A DNA stretch of 64,000 nt from Alkalihalobacillus sp. BA299 (GTDB lineage: Bacteria; Bacillota; Bacilli; Bacillales; Bacillaceae_F). The notes beneath the pieces were generated by a model. The model worked only from the letters and a program-made list of their open reading frames with translations. It did not search any database and was not told the DNA's origin. Position numbers and translations under genes: made by a program. This document shows positions 20,634-32,713 of this stretch, one piece after another. Location: assembly GCF_017745675.1 (NCBI RefSeq), contig NZ_JAFLJM010000017.1:1-64000 (forward strand). The letters are read 5' to 3'. Position 1 is the stretch's first letter. Every line of letters begins with the position of its first letter.

Positions 20634-21698
20634 TTGAAGAAATCATCGAAATTTATAATGAAAGCAGCAGTAGCTATAGCATTAATTACGGGTTGCAGTA
20701 ACGAGAAGGAAACGGTAACTGAGGTTGAGCCTGTTGAGCCTATTGAAACAGTTGAACCTGAGCCTCAAGAACAAAAAGAAGAAGAGGTAATTGAACAGGA
20801 AACGGTATTTCCGTTAACGGGTCTTTCAACAGATGCGTCTATTGATCATCGTCCATTTGCTGTTACGATTAATAACCATCGTAAAGCTAGGCCGCAGTCG
20901 GGTTTAATGGATGCAGATATTGTCTATGAAGTACTAGCAGAGTTTGAATTAACTCGCTTGGTTGCTCTTTATCATAGTAAACAGCCGGAAAAAGTTGGGC
21001 CTGTACGTAGTGCGAGAGGATATCATATCGATATAGCAAATGGGTATGATTCGCTTTTTATCAGTCATGGCTGGAGTCCTGAAGCAAAGGATCGCCTCCT
21101 CATTCAAAATGAGGCTGACCACCTAAATGGAATGGAAGGGAATAATGATGGAGCACTTTTTAAGCGATCTTCTGAACGGAAGGCTCCGCACAATTCTTAT
21201 ATTACGTATGAAAATATCGTAAAGGGTCTAGAAAGCAAAGGATATAACTTGAGTGGTGAAACTGCTCCGCTATCCTTTTATGAAGATAATGATGTAGATA
21301 TTGATGGGGTGCCTGCGAGTGAAATCACCATCCACTATAATAACCTTTACGATGTAACGTACCGCTATGATGAAAGTCAAAAAGCGTACTCACGTTACAA
21401 TGGTTCATCACAATCTATTGATTATGAAACCGAAGAGCCGTTGAGGATCAGCAATGTATTTATAGTAGAAACAACGCATAAAGTGATAGACGAACAAGGT
21501 CGACGTCAAATTGATTTAACATCCGGTGGAAATGCGATTTTGTTACAAAATGGTGTAGCAGTTGAATTAGCATGGGAAAATCATGATGGTAAAATATTAC
21601 CTGTAAAAAGCGGAGAGGATGTAAAATTCTTACCCGGACAAACATGGATTAATATCGTTCCAACAAATATAGAACAAAGAGTAGTAATAGACGAATAG
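20634..21698 (+). CDS. yerB: YerB, DUF3048 lipoprotein
   Basis: A 354-residue predicted lipoprotein. Signal peptide with lipobox LITGC (Cys21), then an acidic Glu/Val/Pro-rich linker (about 25-60), then a DUF3048 domain (GLSTDASIDHRPFAVTINNH, ARPQSGLMDADIVYEVL, PVRSARGYHID). Starts at TTG after AGGTGTG. Extracytoplasmic, function unknown. Same position as in B. subtilis. Confidence 0.88.
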   Translation: MKKSSKFIMKAAVAIALITGCSNEKETVTEVEPVEPIETVEPEPQEQKEEEVIEQETVFPLTGLSTDASIDHRPFAVTINNHRKARPQSGLMDADIVYEVLAEFELTRLVALYHSKQPEKVGPVRSARGYHIDIANGYDSLFISHGWSPEAKDRLLIQNEADHLNGMEGNNDGALFKRSSERKAPHNSYITYENIVKGLESKGYNLSGETAPLSFYEDNDVDIDGVPASEITIHYNNLYDVTYRYDESQKAYSRYNGSSQSIDYETEEPLRISNVFIVETTHKVIDEQGRRQIDLTSGGNAILLQNGVAVELAWENHDGKILPVKSGEDVKFLPGQTWINIVPTNIEQRVVIDE

Positions 21699-21712
21699 GA
21701 GAGGTGAATAAA

Positions 21713-22015
21713 TTGCAAATTAATAAGTTACGAGGGAAAGAGTTAGACCAACTATTTAATGCAATCTTATCGCTCAAAGATTTAGAAGAATGTTATCAAT
21801 TTTTTGATGATTTATGTACAATTAATGAAATCCAGTCGTTAGCTCAACGACTTGAAGTGGCTCGGATGCTTCAATTAGGCTATACCTATCATAAAATCGA
21901 AACAGAAACAGGGGCAAGTACAGCGACAATATCTCGAGTGAAACGTTGTTTAAACTATGGAAACGACGGCTATAAAATGACGCTAGACCGAGTCCATAAC
22001 AACGAGGAAAAATAA
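21713..22015 (+). CDS. yerC: YerC, TrpR-like DNA-binding protein
   Basis: A 100-residue YerC/YecD-family protein. It contains a TrpR-type helix-turn-helix at about 54-79 (GYTYHKIETETGASTATISR). The TTG at 21713 is favoured: the GAGGTG at 21701-21706 is 6 bp upstream and the protein then starts MQINKLRGKELDQL as in B. subtilis; a GTG at 21704 falls inside the RBS. The regulon is not known to me. Confidence 0.88.
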   Translation: MQINKLRGKELDQLFNAILSLKDLEECYQFFDDLCTINEIQSLAQRLEVARMLQLGYTYHKIETETGASTATISRVKRCLNYGNDGYKMTLDRVHNNEEK

Positions 22016-22030
22016 AAAATGGTAAAAATG

Positions 22031-22079
22031 GTGTCAGGCACCTTTAACACTGTACAATGTTAAGGTGCCTGACACTTTT
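22031..22079. terminator. Bidirectional terminator between yerC and adeC
   Basis: GTGTCAGGCACCTTTAACA pairs with TGTTAAGGTGCCTGACAC (one bulged T), with TTTT on one side and AAAA on the other. It serves both convergent genes. Hairpins with this GTGTCAGGCACC arm recur in Bacillaceae. Confidence 0.85.
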
Positions 22080-22082
22080 CTT

Positions 22083-23816
22083 TTAGATTGATATATGTTT
22101 GAATTCTTTGACTTGAAAAAGGCCGGTATCTGTTAACTTAAGATCGGGTATAACAGGAAGCGCGAGAAAAGACAGCGTTAAAAACGGATTAAAGTTACCT
22201 GAAAAGCCAACTTTTGCAAGTGACGAATTTAATTCATTGATTTGTTGGAGTGTTTCCTCATAATGCTGATCTGTTAATAATCCACAAATGGGTAGAGGAA
22301 GAGCGTTAATAAGTTCTCCATCCTTTACAATAGCGATCCCACCTTGCATAGCTTCAATCTCTGTAATAGCCTTTAGCATGTCGCCATCATTTGTACCACA
22401 AACGATGATGTTATGTGAGTCATGAGCAACCGTCGTTGCAATAGCTCCAGCCTTTAAACTCATTCCTTTAACAATTCCCAGTCCGATGTTTCCTGTTTGC
22501 TTATGGCGTTCAATCACAGCCAATTTTAATTGATCTTTCTCAATAGAGGTGACAAATGAACCAGCTATAATATCTACTTCCTCTTTAACGTGATTGGTTA
22601 TTAACGAATTGGGAATGACTTCGATAATATTTGCCATTTTTTGTGACAAGACCACTTGTAGGTCTTCTTTAGTCAGCGGTTTAATTTTTACACTATTAGT
22701 AAGCGTATGTGGTGTTGATGTCGGTTCCTTTGCCGTGAATTCGGCTTGAAGCGTTCCTGTCTGTACAACATGTTTCCCTTTTAAAAATACATCTTCAATT
22801 GTAATTTGGTGAAGATCTGAAAGGATCAGGAGGTCAGCATCAAAGCCAGGAGCTACAGCCCCTTTGCTTTTTAGTTGGAAGCACTCAGCTGTATTAATGG
22901 TGGCCATTGCAATCGCTTGAATAGGATTTATACCATTTGCAATTGCCAAGCGAACATTATGGTCAATACTTCCTTCCTCAATTAAATCATCAAGATGTTT
23001 ATCGTCTGTCACAAATAAACAGCGCCTTGAATTTCGTTCGGTAACAATAGGAAGAAGTGCTTTTAAATCTTTAGCAACCGAGCCTTCTCTTATCATTAAA
23101 TACATTCCGCGTTGCAGCCTAATTTTTGCTTCTTCAGCTGTTACTGCTTCGTGATCTGTTTGAATACCTGCTGCCCGGTACGTATTGATTCCGTATTTAT
23201 CTAGACCAGCAGCGTGACCATCGATCAACTTTTTGTTTTCCTGTGCAGAAGTAAGTTTATTTACCATTTTCTCATTTCCCTTAATAACCGCAGGGAAATC
23301 CATAACTTCCGCAAGTCCTAGAACATTTGGATCGTTATAAAACGGGGCAATATCTTCAGCCTCTAGGACAGCACCTGCATTTTCAAATGGTGTAGCTGGG
23401 ACACAGGATGGAATCATGAAATAAATGTCTAGCAAGGATTCACGACTATTATCGATTAAATATTGAATACCCTTTGTGCCTGCTACATTAGCAATTTCAT
23501 GTGGATCAGCAACAAGTGTGGTAACACCATGTGGAACGAGAACTTTTTCAAGTTGTTGTGGAATGAGCATGGACGATTCGATGTGAACGTGCCCATCTAT
23601 AAAAGCAGGACATATAAAACCGCCCTTTGCATCAAAATAAGCTTTCCCCTCATAAGAACCTATGCCTACAATTTTCCCTTTTGTAATAGCAACATCCTCT
23701 TCAATGATTTCACCGTTAAATACGTCAATGATTTTACCATTTCTAATGACCAGATCTGCTTTTTCTGTTTTGGCCGAAGTGTGAATGTAATCGTATATAT
23801 TCTGATTAAAATTCAT
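22083..23816 (-). CDS. adeC: Adenine deaminase
   Basis: A 577-residue metal-dependent hydrolase converting adenine to hypoxanthine and ammonia in purine salvage. Metal site: DGHVHIESSM (about 69-78), EIANVAGTKG, DGHAAG and TDDKHLDDL. C-terminal AdeC domain with VAHDSHNIIVCGTND. Two Met codons are possible; GGAGG on the minus strand suits 23816. Oriented against the yer genes; B. subtilis has yerD at the corresponding place. A TATACT (-10-like) lies on the minus strand at about 23873-23878. Confidence 0.93.
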   Translation of the reverse strand: MNFNQNIYDYIHTSAKTEKADLVIRNGKIIDVFNGEIIEEDVAITKGKIVGIGSYEGKAYFDAKGGFICPAFIDGHVHIESSMLIPQQLEKVLVPHGVTTLVADPHEIANVAGTKGIQYLIDNSRESLLDIYFMIPSCVPATPFENAGAVLEAEDIAPFYNDPNVLGLAEVMDFPAVIKGNEKMVNKLTSAQENKKLIDGHAAGLDKYGINTYRAAGIQTDHEAVTAEEAKIRLQRGMYLMIREGSVAKDLKALLPIVTERNSRRCLFVTDDKHLDDLIEEGSIDHNVRLAIANGINPIQAIAMATINTAECFQLKSKGAVAPGFDADLLILSDLHQITIEDVFLKGKHVVQTGTLQAEFTAKEPTSTPHTLTNSVKIKPLTKEDLQVVLSQKMANIIEVIPNSLITNHVKEEVDIIAGSFVTSIEKDQLKLAVIERHKQTGNIGLGIVKGMSLKAGAIATTVAHDSHNIIVCGTNDGDMLKAITEIEAMQGGIAIVKDGELINALPLPICGLLTDQHYEETLQQINELNSSLAKVGFSGNFNPFLTLSFLALPVIPDLKLTDTGLFQVKEFKHISI

Positions 23817-23967
23817 CATTGCACCTCCTATTCAATGATTGACTTGGAGCCTTATTTCTTAACATTTTGTATAGTATACCAACCCTCTTTATGAAATGTT
23901 AGTTGTTAGTTTAAAAATGTACCAATATTTTTTAGGAGAGCCTCCTCTTAGATTGCGGCCTTATTTT

Positions 23968-23976
23968 TGATATAAT
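23968..23976 (+). promoter_or_regulatory. Extended -10 promoter of pcrB-pcrA-ligA
   Basis: TGATATAAT, an extended -10 element, about 45 bp before pcrB. No good -35 box is visible, which is common for extended -10 promoters. Confidence 0.5.
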
Positions 23977-24019
23977 CATTCAGTGAAGATAAATGTAGTC
24001 GACGATGGAGGAAATGTAC

Positions 24020-24706
24020 ATGCTTGAATATAAAGATTGGAAGCATGCCTTTAAATTAGACCCGAATAAAGAAATTAGTGACCAAAATTTAGAGGCAATC
24101 TGTGAGTCAGGGACAGACGGAATTATCGTTGGTGGTACAGATGGAGTAACACTAGATAATACACTTAGTTTATTAGCGAGAGTACGCCGTTATTCCGTTT
24201 CATGTGGTTTAGAAGTTTCAAATATTGACGCATTAACACCAGGTTTTGATTACTATTTCATTCCGACTGTTTTAAATAGCCAGGATCCTCAATGGATTAC
24301 TAAGCTTCATCATCAAGCAGTAAAAGAGTATGGACCGATTATGAATTGGGATGAAATAGTCATGGAAGGATATTGTATCCTTAATCCTAAAGCAAAAGTA
24401 GCACAAGTTACAAATTCAAATGCAAATTTACAAGAAGAAGACGTTGTCGCTTACGCGAGAATGGCTGAGCATATGTATCGCCTGCCTATTTTTTATCTTG
24501 AGTATAGTGGAACTTACGGTGATATATCTGTTGTTCGAGCTGCAAAAGAAGTATTAAGGGATACCAAGTTGTTTTATGGCGGTGGAATTACTAATGGAGC
24601 ACAAGCAAAAGAAATGGCACAGTATGCAGATACGGTCATCGTCGGGAATATCATCTATGATAATATAGAAGCTGCACTAGCTACAGTAAGCGCAGTAAAA
24701 AAATAA
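24020..24706 (+). CDS. pcrB: Heptaprenylglyceryl phosphate synthase
   Basis: A 228-residue TIM-barrel prenyltransferase joining heptaprenyl diphosphate to glycerol-1-phosphate, the bacterial counterpart of archaeal GGGPS. Family motifs [43 protein letters not shown] and [10 protein letters not shown] are present. The ATG at 24020 is chosen for its 8-bp distance to GGAGG at 24007-24011; ATGs at 24005 and 24014 are poorly placed. First of a pcrB-pcrA-ligA-camS unit. Confidence 0.93.
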   Translation: MLEYKDWKHAFKLDPNKEISDQNLEAICESGTDGIIVGGTDGVTLDNTLSLLARVRRYSVSCGLEVSNIDALTPGFDYYFIPTVLNSQDPQWITKLHHQAVKEYGPIMNWDEIVMEGYCILNPKAKVAQVTNSNANLQEEDVVAYARMAEHMYRLPIFYLEYSGTYGDISVVRAAKEVLRDTKLFYGGGITNGAQAKEMAQYADTVIVGNIIYDNIEAALATVSAVKK

Positions 24707-24771
24707 GGTTGTTGGAAAAAGAATAGTGCAGCAAAATAAAAAAACGAGAACAAATGTTTGGTGGTGGGATT

Positions 24772-26991
24772 ATGCAAAGCAAATTAATGGAAAAAATGTT
24801 ATCGGGATTAAATCCAGAGCAAAGAAAAGCTGTTCAACATACAGAAGGGCCGTTATTATTAATGGCTGGTGCGGGAAGTGGAAAAACGAGAGTACTTACG
24901 CATCGAATTGCTTATTTAATCCGCGAGAAAGGGCTAGCCCCGTATAATATTCTTGCGATTACATTTACAAATAAAGCGGCGCGTGAAATGAAAGACCGTG
25001 TCGCACAAATTGTTGGAGGAACAGCGGAAAATATCTGGATCTCCACATTTCACTCAATGTGTGTTCGGATCTTAAGAAGAGATATTGATCGAATTGGGTT
25101 TAGTCGTAATTTTACGATATTAGATGGCTCCGATCAATTATCAGTGATCAAGCAAATTTTAAAAAAGAAAAATATTGATCCGAAAAAATTTGAACCGAGA
25201 AGCATCTTAGGGACAATCAGTTCAGCGAAAAATGAGCTGAAGCGTGCGGAAGAATTTTCAAAAACAGCAAGCGGTCCTTATGAACAAACGGCAGCTGAAG
25301 TATATGAGGAATATGAAAAACAATTAAAGAAAAATCAATCATTAGACTTTGATGATTTAATTATGACAACGATCCGCTTATTTAAGCTTGTACCAGAAAT
25401 CCTTGAATTTTATCAGAGAAAATTTCAATATATTCATGTTGATGAATATCAGGATACGAACAAAGCCCAATATGTTCTCGTTAATATGCTGGCCGAAAAG
25501 TATAAAAACATATGTGTTGTTGGAGATTCCGATCAATCGATCTATAGATGGCGTGGGGCTGACATAGCGAATATCCTTTCTTTCGAGCAAGATTACCCAA
25601 GTGCAACCGTTATTTTATTAGAGCAAAATTACAGGTCAACAAAAACGATCTTGGAAGCAGCTAACAAAGTTATTGAAAATAACTTGAAAAGAAAGCCGAA
25701 AAAGCTTTGGACTGAAAATGAAGAGGGTTGTAAAATTGTCCGCTATGAAGCTGACACGGAACAAGATGAAGCCTATTACGTGATTGGAAAAATTAAAGAA
25801 GCGACCCGTAATGGAAGTAGCAATTCAGATATAGCGATACTTTATCGTACGAATGCTCAATCTCGTGTGATGGAGGAATTACTCGTTAAGTCCAACGTTG
25901 AATATAACATTGTTGGGGGAACGAAATTCTACGATCGCAAGGAGATTAAGGATGTTCTAGCTTACTTGCGTTTAATCGCAAATCCTGATGATGATATTAG
26001 TTTGCAGCGGATTATTAATGTTCCAAAACGAGGGATTGGGGCAGCAACCGTTGACCGCATTTTAGAATATGGAGCGAATCAAGGGATTTCAATGTTTAAA
26101 GTATTGCAAGAAATCGAACAAGTCGGTTTGAGTGCACGAGTTATTGGAAAGCTAGAAGAATTTTCAGGACAAATGAATAATTGGATTAATATGCAAGAGT
26201 ATTTATCCGTAACTGAATTAGTTGAAGACGTCCTAGAAAAATCAGGTTATCGTGACATGTTGAAAAATGAAAAAACATTAGAAGCACAAAGTCGTTTAGA
26301 GAATATTGATGAGTTTTTATCGGTTACTGTTGAATTTGAAAAACGAAGCGAGGATAAATCATTAATCGCATTTTTAACGGATCTTGCGCTTGTTGCAGAT
26401 ATCGATCAACTTGATGAAGAGCAAGAAAAACCAACAGATGCGGTTACTCTAATGACGATGCATTCAGCTAAAGGGTTAGAATTCCCAATCGTATTTATTA
26501 TTGGGATGGAAGAAGGCGTGTTTCCGCATAGCCGTTCACTTTTTGAAGAAGAGGAAATGGAAGAAGAACGTCGTCTCGCTTATGTAGGAATCACTCGGGC
26601 AGAGGAGCAGCTATTTTTAACGAATGCAAGAAGTCGCACATTGTTTGGGCGTACAAATACGAATGCCCCATCTCGTTTCCTGAAAGAAATTCCTGAATAT
26701 TGCTTAGAAGAGATGCAAAAACCTGAGCCAATGTGGGCAAAGACGTCTCATTCTAGTTCTTATAATACACCGAAAAGAAATGTAGCGGTCTCGCGACCAG
26801 TGGCTTCGACATCAGGTAGTGAAGGATTTCAGTGGGCAGTTGGAGATAAAGCTGAGCACGGAAAGTGGGGAATTGGCACAGTTGTGAGCACAAAAGGAGA
26901 AGGGGAACATATCGAACTCGATATTGCCTTTCCCAAACCAACAGGTGTGAAACGATTAGTTGCAAAATTTGCGCCGATTAAAAAGGCGTAA
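24772..26991 (+). CDS. pcrA: ATP-dependent DNA helicase PcrA
   Basis: A 739-residue UvrD/Rep-type superfamily 1 3'-5' helicase for repair, replication and fork rescue. Walker A GAGSGKT at 33-39, [10 protein letters not shown] (Walker B), [21 protein letters not shown] and [16 protein letters not shown]-terminal Tudor-like domain ([14 protein letters not shown]) is the region that binds RNA polymerase in related proteins. ATG 24772 follows GGTGGTGGG; a TTG/ATG at 24754 is an alternative. Confidence 0.97.
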   Translation: MQSKLMEKMLSGLNPEQRKAVQHTEGPLLLMAGAGSGKTRVLTHRIAYLIREKGLAPYNILAITFTNKAAREMKDRVAQIVGGTAENIWISTFHSMCVRILRRDIDRIGFSRNFTILDGSDQLSVIKQILKKKNIDPKKFEPRSILGTISSAKNELKRAEEFSKTASGPYEQTAAEVYEEYEKQLKKNQSLDFDDLIMTTIRLFKLVPEILEFYQRKFQYIHVDEYQDTNKAQYVLVNMLAEKYKNICVVGDSDQSIYRWRGADIANILSFEQDYPSATVILLEQNYRSTKTILEAANKVIENNLKRKPKKLWTENEEGCKIVRYEADTEQDEAYYVIGKIKEATRNGSSNSDIAILYRTNAQSRVMEELLVKSNVEYNIVGGTKFYDRKEIKDVLAYLRLIANPDDDISLQRIINVPKRGIGAATVDRILEYGANQGISMFKVLQEIEQVGLSARVIGKLEEFSGQMNNWINMQEYLSVTELVEDVLEKSGYRDMLKNEKTLEAQSRLENIDEFLSVTVEFEKRSEDKSLIAFLTDLALVADIDQLDEEQEKPTDAVTLMTMHSAKGLEFPIVFIIGMEEGVFPHSRSLFEEEEMEEERRLAYVGITRAEEQLFLTNARSRTLFGRTNTNAPSRFLKEIPEYCLEEMQKPEPMWAKTSHSSSYNTPKRNVAVSRPVASTSGSEGFQWAVGDKAEHGKWGIGTVVSTKGEGEHIELDIAFPKPTGVKRLVAKFAPIKKA

Positions 26992-26994
26992 TGA

Positions 26995-29028
<2,034 letters not shown>

Positions 29029-29068
29029 AAAATAGAGAAGGATGAATATTTTCTCCTCTTAAATAAAC

Positions 29069-29096
29069 GTTTGTTTAATAGGATGTTTAAACAAAC
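29069..29096. promoter_or_regulatory. Inverted repeat between ligA and camS
   Basis: GTTTGTTTA and TAAACAAAC are separated by about 9 bp and lie 32 bp before the camS start. There is no U tract, so it is not a convincing terminator. It may be an operator or a processing site. Confidence 0.3.
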
Positions 29097-29127
29097 ATTA
29101 TTAGAATATGGATGAGGAGTGTTGAAA

Positions 29128-30300
29128 ATGATAAAACGAATGATACCGCTTGTTCTTTGTAGTGTCATCTTTTTATCAGGTTGCTTTCCCTTTCTACAAC
29201 CAGAGGAACAATTGATAGAAGAAGAAGAACATGGGGAAGAGCAAACTGTTGAATTGAGTCCAGAAGTATATACTCCTGAAAATTACTACCGAAGTGTCTT
29301 GTACAACGGTTCATATACTCATGGCGAGGCTAGAGGTTTTAGTAATGCAGTTGTACACAATCGTCTTGACTTAGAACAGTTAGAACTAGGCTTAATGGAA
29401 TTGGCGAATGAAAGATTTGACCCGGAAAAGTATTTTTTTAGAGAAGGACAGTATATTTCTCGGACTGAACTGAATAATTGGTTAATGCGCTATGATGAAA
29501 AGGATAATCCTCAGGGAATAAACCCTGAATTAGGACCAGGGGATACGTTAAGAGATCAAGAAGAGAGCCAACCTCGTTACTTATCTCACATTTTAGAGCA
29601 TAATTATTTAGTCGAAAATGCAAACGGGCAGCTAGAGTTAGGTGGAATAGTCATAGGACTATCAATGAACACGGTATATAATTACCGGATCTATGACGAG
29701 GAAGGTAGAATTTATAGGTACGAAGTGGAGATTGATCCCCAAAAAATGGTGGCAGAGGGCAAACGGATGGCTGAAGAGATTGTTTCACGTTTACGTTCTC
29801 CTAACCGTGAGAGTGGTGCTTTAGAAAACGTACCAATCATTGTCGCCATGTTTCAAGAGGAAAAAAGAGAAGCAATCGTGCCTGGTAACTTTATAATCAA
29901 GGCAGTTGCCGAACCACAGCGTCAAATTGACAAGTGGCAAAGCATTAATGAAAAGTATTATTTCTATCCATCTACACTTGCTAATAATGAGCAGCGAAAT
30001 GATGCAGAACGGTTTTTAAAGTTCAAGGATGAAATCAATGAATTTTTTGATAACTATGTTGGAGTAGTTGGTAAAGGGTTTTATAAAGATGAGCAGCTAA
30101 GAGAGCTGACCATTGAAATTCCGATACGTTTTCAGGGAAAAGCAGAAATTATTGCTCTCACGCAGTTTTCAGCCGACCGAATAGCACAGCGTTTTCCTAG
30201 TAATTTAAAAATTCAACTATATATAACATCGGTGGCAGGCGAGGAAGCGATCGTCGTCCGAAACCCAAATGAAGAACCGTTTATCCACATCTATCGGTAA
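29128..30300 (+). CDS. camS: CamS family sex-pheromone lipoprotein (YerH)
   Basis: A 390-residue lipoprotein. Signal peptide with lipobox FLSGC (Cys19), acidic linker (EEQLIEEEEHGEEQ), then the CamS domain. In Enterococcus/Staphylococcus the signal peptide of such proteins can yield pheromone-like peptides; the role in Bacillaceae is unclear. The ATG at 29128 is 8 bp after GAGGAG; GTG 29119 and TTG 29122 are too close. Syntenic with B. subtilis yerH. Confidence 0.88.
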   Translation: MIKRMIPLVLCSVIFLSGCFPFLQPEEQLIEEEEHGEEQTVELSPEVYTPENYYRSVLYNGSYTHGEARGFSNAVVHNRLDLEQLELGLMELANERFDPEKYFFREGQYISRTELNNWLMRYDEKDNPQGINPELGPGDTLRDQEESQPRYLSHILEHNYLVENANGQLELGGIVIGLSMNTVYNYRIYDEEGRIYRYEVEIDPQKMVAEGKRMAEEIVSRLRSPNRESGALENVPIIVAMFQEEKREAIVPGNFIIKAVAEPQRQIDKWQSINEKYYFYPSTLANNEQRNDAERFLKFKDEINEFFDNYVGVVGKGFYKDEQLRELTIEIPIRFQGKAEIIALTQFSADRIAQRFPSNLKIQLYITSVAGEEAIVVRNPNEEPFIHIYR

Positions 30301-30411
30301 AAAGGTAGTTGTTAAACAGCCTCTTTAGTTCTGTATTAAATAAGGATAAAAAATAAGAAGCTTTTACGAAGGGTGTAAATGGAATAGATTTTTACAAAAG
30401 GGGGTGAAGGA

Positions 30412-30516
30412 ATGGAACATCAATTAACAATGGCAACTGCAGTATTGCTATGGGCCCCCATGCCTTTACTGATCGTATTATCATTTCTTAGTTTAATATT
30501 GGAAAGGAGAGAATAA
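30412..30516 (+). CDS. Symporter small accessory protein
   Basis: A 34-residue peptide: MEHQLTMATAVLLWAPMPLL, a continuing hydrophobic run, then a charged end LERRE. It is one membrane helix, immediately upstream of the Na+/proline symporter gene (no gap between its TAA and the symporter GTG). It matches the short peptides often encoded before solute:sodium symporter genes. RBS GGGGGTG. Likely associates with or stabilises the transporter; this is inference. Confidence 0.7.
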   Translation: MEHQLTMATAVLLWAPMPLLIVLSFLSLILERRE

Positions 30517-32043
30517 GTGATGGAGATCGCTACGTTAATTACTTTTACCGTTTATCTTGTAGGAATGCTAGCGATTGGGCTAATTGCTTATCGTTTAACA
30601 AATAATTTATCGGACTACGTCTTAGGTGGCCGAAAGCTTTCAGGAAGCGTCGCTGCATTAAGCGCTGGGGCATCTGATATGAGTAGTTGGTTACTTTTAG
30701 GATTACCTGGTGCACTGTACATTGGTGGAATGGGTGAAATATGGATAGCTGTAGGCCTTTCAATTGGTGCATATCTAAACTGGCAGTTTGTGGCTGCTCG
30801 GTTAAGAAAATATACAGAAGTTGCAAAAGATTCAATTACGTTACCCGATTTTTTTGAAAATCGCTTTCATGATCATTCTAAAGTACTTCGAACAATTTCA
30901 GCACTTGTTATTTTAGTATTTTTTGCATTTTATACATCAGCAGGACTTGTTGGTGGAGCATTGTTGTTTGAAGCCTCTTTTGGGATGAATTATACTCAAG
31001 CACTCTGGATCGGTGCGATTGTCATCATTTCCTATACTTTTTTAGGTGGATTTTTAGCAGTTAGCTGGACGGATTTCTTTCAAGGGATTTTAATGTTTCT
31101 TGCATTAATTATTGTTCCATTTGTTGCTGTTTCTAAATTAGGCGGATGGCAGTCAATGTTTAATGCTGTTGGTGAAATTGATCCTGCTTTTTTAGATGCG
31201 TTCCAAGGAGCAACCTTTCTAGGAGTCATATCATTATTAGCTTGGGGTTTAGGCTACTTCGGTCAACCTCATATTGTAACAAGGTTTATGGCAGTTAAAT
31301 CAGTGAAGGAAATTCCTAAAGCACGTTTTATTGGAATGACTTGGATGGTCTGTGCATTATTTGGAGCTATTTTTACTGGTTTTGTAGGGATTGCCTACTT
31401 CTCTATGAATGGACCTGGAGCAGCAATTGCAGCTGGGGCTCATGAAACTGTGTTTATTTTATTCACTCAAGTTTTATTTGATCCTTGGGTAGCAGGTTTT
31501 CTTTTAGCGGCCATTTTAGCGGCTATTATGAGTACGATTGACTCGCAATTACTAGTGTCATCAAGTGCATTAGCTGAAGATTTTTATAAAGGAATTATTC
31601 GAAAAGATGCTTCACAAAAAGAACTTGTCTGGGTAGGGAGAATTGGTGTTATAATTATTGCTTTCATTTCCATTCTTCTTGCCTACAATCCTAATAATTC
31701 TGTCTTGAATTTAGTCGGCTATGCGTGGGCTGGTTTTGGTGCAGCCTTTGGACCGCTGATCATCCTTTCATTGTTTTGGAAACGAATGACACGGAATGGT
31801 GCTCTTGCTGGAATGGTAACAGGGGGTGTTACGGTCGTATTTTGGGACATTTTATCAACACCTCCAAATGGTCCCGATGGAAACCCACTTCCACAATCAG
31901 AGGCGATCATTCCATTTGGGCTCTACGAGATTGTACCTGGATTTCTTTTAGCGACCATTGCTATCGTATTGATCAGTCTAATAGGTAATGAACCTTCAAA
32001 GGAAATTCAAGATGAGTTTGAGAGAGCAAAATATAATAGTTAG
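30517..32043 (+). CDS. opuE: Sodium/proline symporter (OpuE/PutP)
   Basis: A 508-residue solute:sodium symporter with about 13 membrane helices. Typical blocks: SDYVLGGRKLSGSVAALSAG, SDMSSWLLLGLPG (Na+ site region), GYFGQPHIVTRFMAVKS and AAIMSTIDSQLLVSSSA. In B. subtilis the gene at this location (opuE) imports proline for osmoprotection. GTG 30517 lies 7 bp after AAAGGAG; ATG 30520 is the alternative. Confidence 0.9.
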   Translation: MMEIATLITFTVYLVGMLAIGLIAYRLTNNLSDYVLGGRKLSGSVAALSAGASDMSSWLLLGLPGALYIGGMGEIWIAVGLSIGAYLNWQFVAARLRKYTEVAKDSITLPDFFENRFHDHSKVLRTISALVILVFFAFYTSAGLVGGALLFEASFGMNYTQALWIGAIVIISYTFLGGFLAVSWTDFFQGILMFLALIIVPFVAVSKLGGWQSMFNAVGEIDPAFLDAFQGATFLGVISLLAWGLGYFGQPHIVTRFMAVKSVKEIPKARFIGMTWMVCALFGAIFTGFVGIAYFSMNGPGAAIAAGAHETVFILFTQVLFDPWVAGFLLAAILAAIMSTIDSQLLVSSSALAEDFYKGIIRKDASQKELVWVGRIGVIIIAFISILLAYNPNNSVLNLVGYAWAGFGAAFGPLIILSLFWKRMTRNGALAGMVTGGVTVVFWDILSTPPNGPDGNPLPQSEAIIPFGLYEIVPGFLLATIAIVLISLIGNEPSKEIQDEFERAKYNS

Positions 32044-32078
32044 TACTCTAAAATAAAAATCAAATAGTTATTCGAAAA

Positions 32079-32115
32079 AACCTTGAGGATTATATTAGAA
32101 ACTCAAGGTTTTTTT
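32079..32115 (+). terminator. Terminator after opuE
   Basis: AAACCTTGAG pairs with CTCAAGGTTT around a 12-nt loop, followed by a run of T. The rest of 32116-32341 holds the repeat array below and nothing else recognisable. Confidence 0.9.
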
Positions 32116-32216
32116 ACTGCGATCTCGCTCACACAGCTTTTTTATTGAAATGTCGGATTGTATTATTCTCAGGTCGAAAAAGGAGGGGTTCTCGGAGCTT
32201 TTACATAAATTTTCTA

Positions 32217-32310
32217 TTAGACTGATATAACTTGAGTTAGACTGATATATCTTGAGTTAGACCGATATAACTTGAAATAGACCAATAAAATTAAATTTAG
32301 ACTGAAATAT
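32217..32310. repeat. 20-bp tandem repeat array, second locus
   Basis: Units of exactly 20 bp (ACTGATATAACTTGAGTTAG and variants, later ones drifting to ACCAATAAAATTAAATTTAG), 4.5 copies. It shares the TTAGACTGATA core and period of the array at 607-746. It lies between the opuE terminator and the gatC promoter. Confidence 0.8.
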
Positions 32311-32341
32311 ATTTTTTTAAGTGTTGTAATATTGGGGCTCA

Positions 32342-32370
32342 TTGCCTATTAGAACGTAATTTGGTATGAT
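32342..32370 (+). promoter_or_regulatory. Probable SigA promoter of gatCAB
   Basis: TTGCCT, 17 bp, then TGGTATGAT (extended -10, hexamer TATGAT), 40 bp before the gatC start. Confidence 0.55.
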
Positions 32371-32409
32371 CTATTTATTGTGAAAATGAACGATTGTGGA
32401 GGTGGAAGA

Positions 32410-32700
32410 ATGGCACGTATCACAAAAGACGAAGTGAAACATGTCGCTCATTTAGCACGTTTATCTGTTACTGAAGAAGAAGCGGAAATGTTTACACAAC
32501 AACTAGATGCAATTATCACATTTGCAGAACAACTTAATGAGTTGGATACGGATGGTATTGAGGCAACTACTCATGTATTAGACGTTCGAAATGTATTACG
32601 CGAAGATGAAGTGAAACCGTCGTTACCTAGAGAAGAGGTATTAAAGAATGCACCAGATGAGCAGGATGGACAAGTTAAAGTTCCGTCGATCCTTGAGTAG
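32410..32700 (+). CDS. gatC: Asp/Glu-tRNA amidotransferase subunit C
   Basis: A 96-residue small subunit that stabilises GatA on GatB. Starts [18 protein letters not shown], the family signature, followed by the conserved helix [23 protein letters not shown] 32410 lies after GGAGGTGG; an upstream GTG at 32380 is unlikely. Confidence 0.96.
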   Translation: MARITKDEVKHVAHLARLSVTEEEAEMFTQQLDAIITFAEQLNELDTDGIEATTHVLDVRNVLREDEVKPSLPREEVLKNAPDEQDGQVKVPSILE

Positions 32701-32713
32701 AGGAGGGGTTTAA

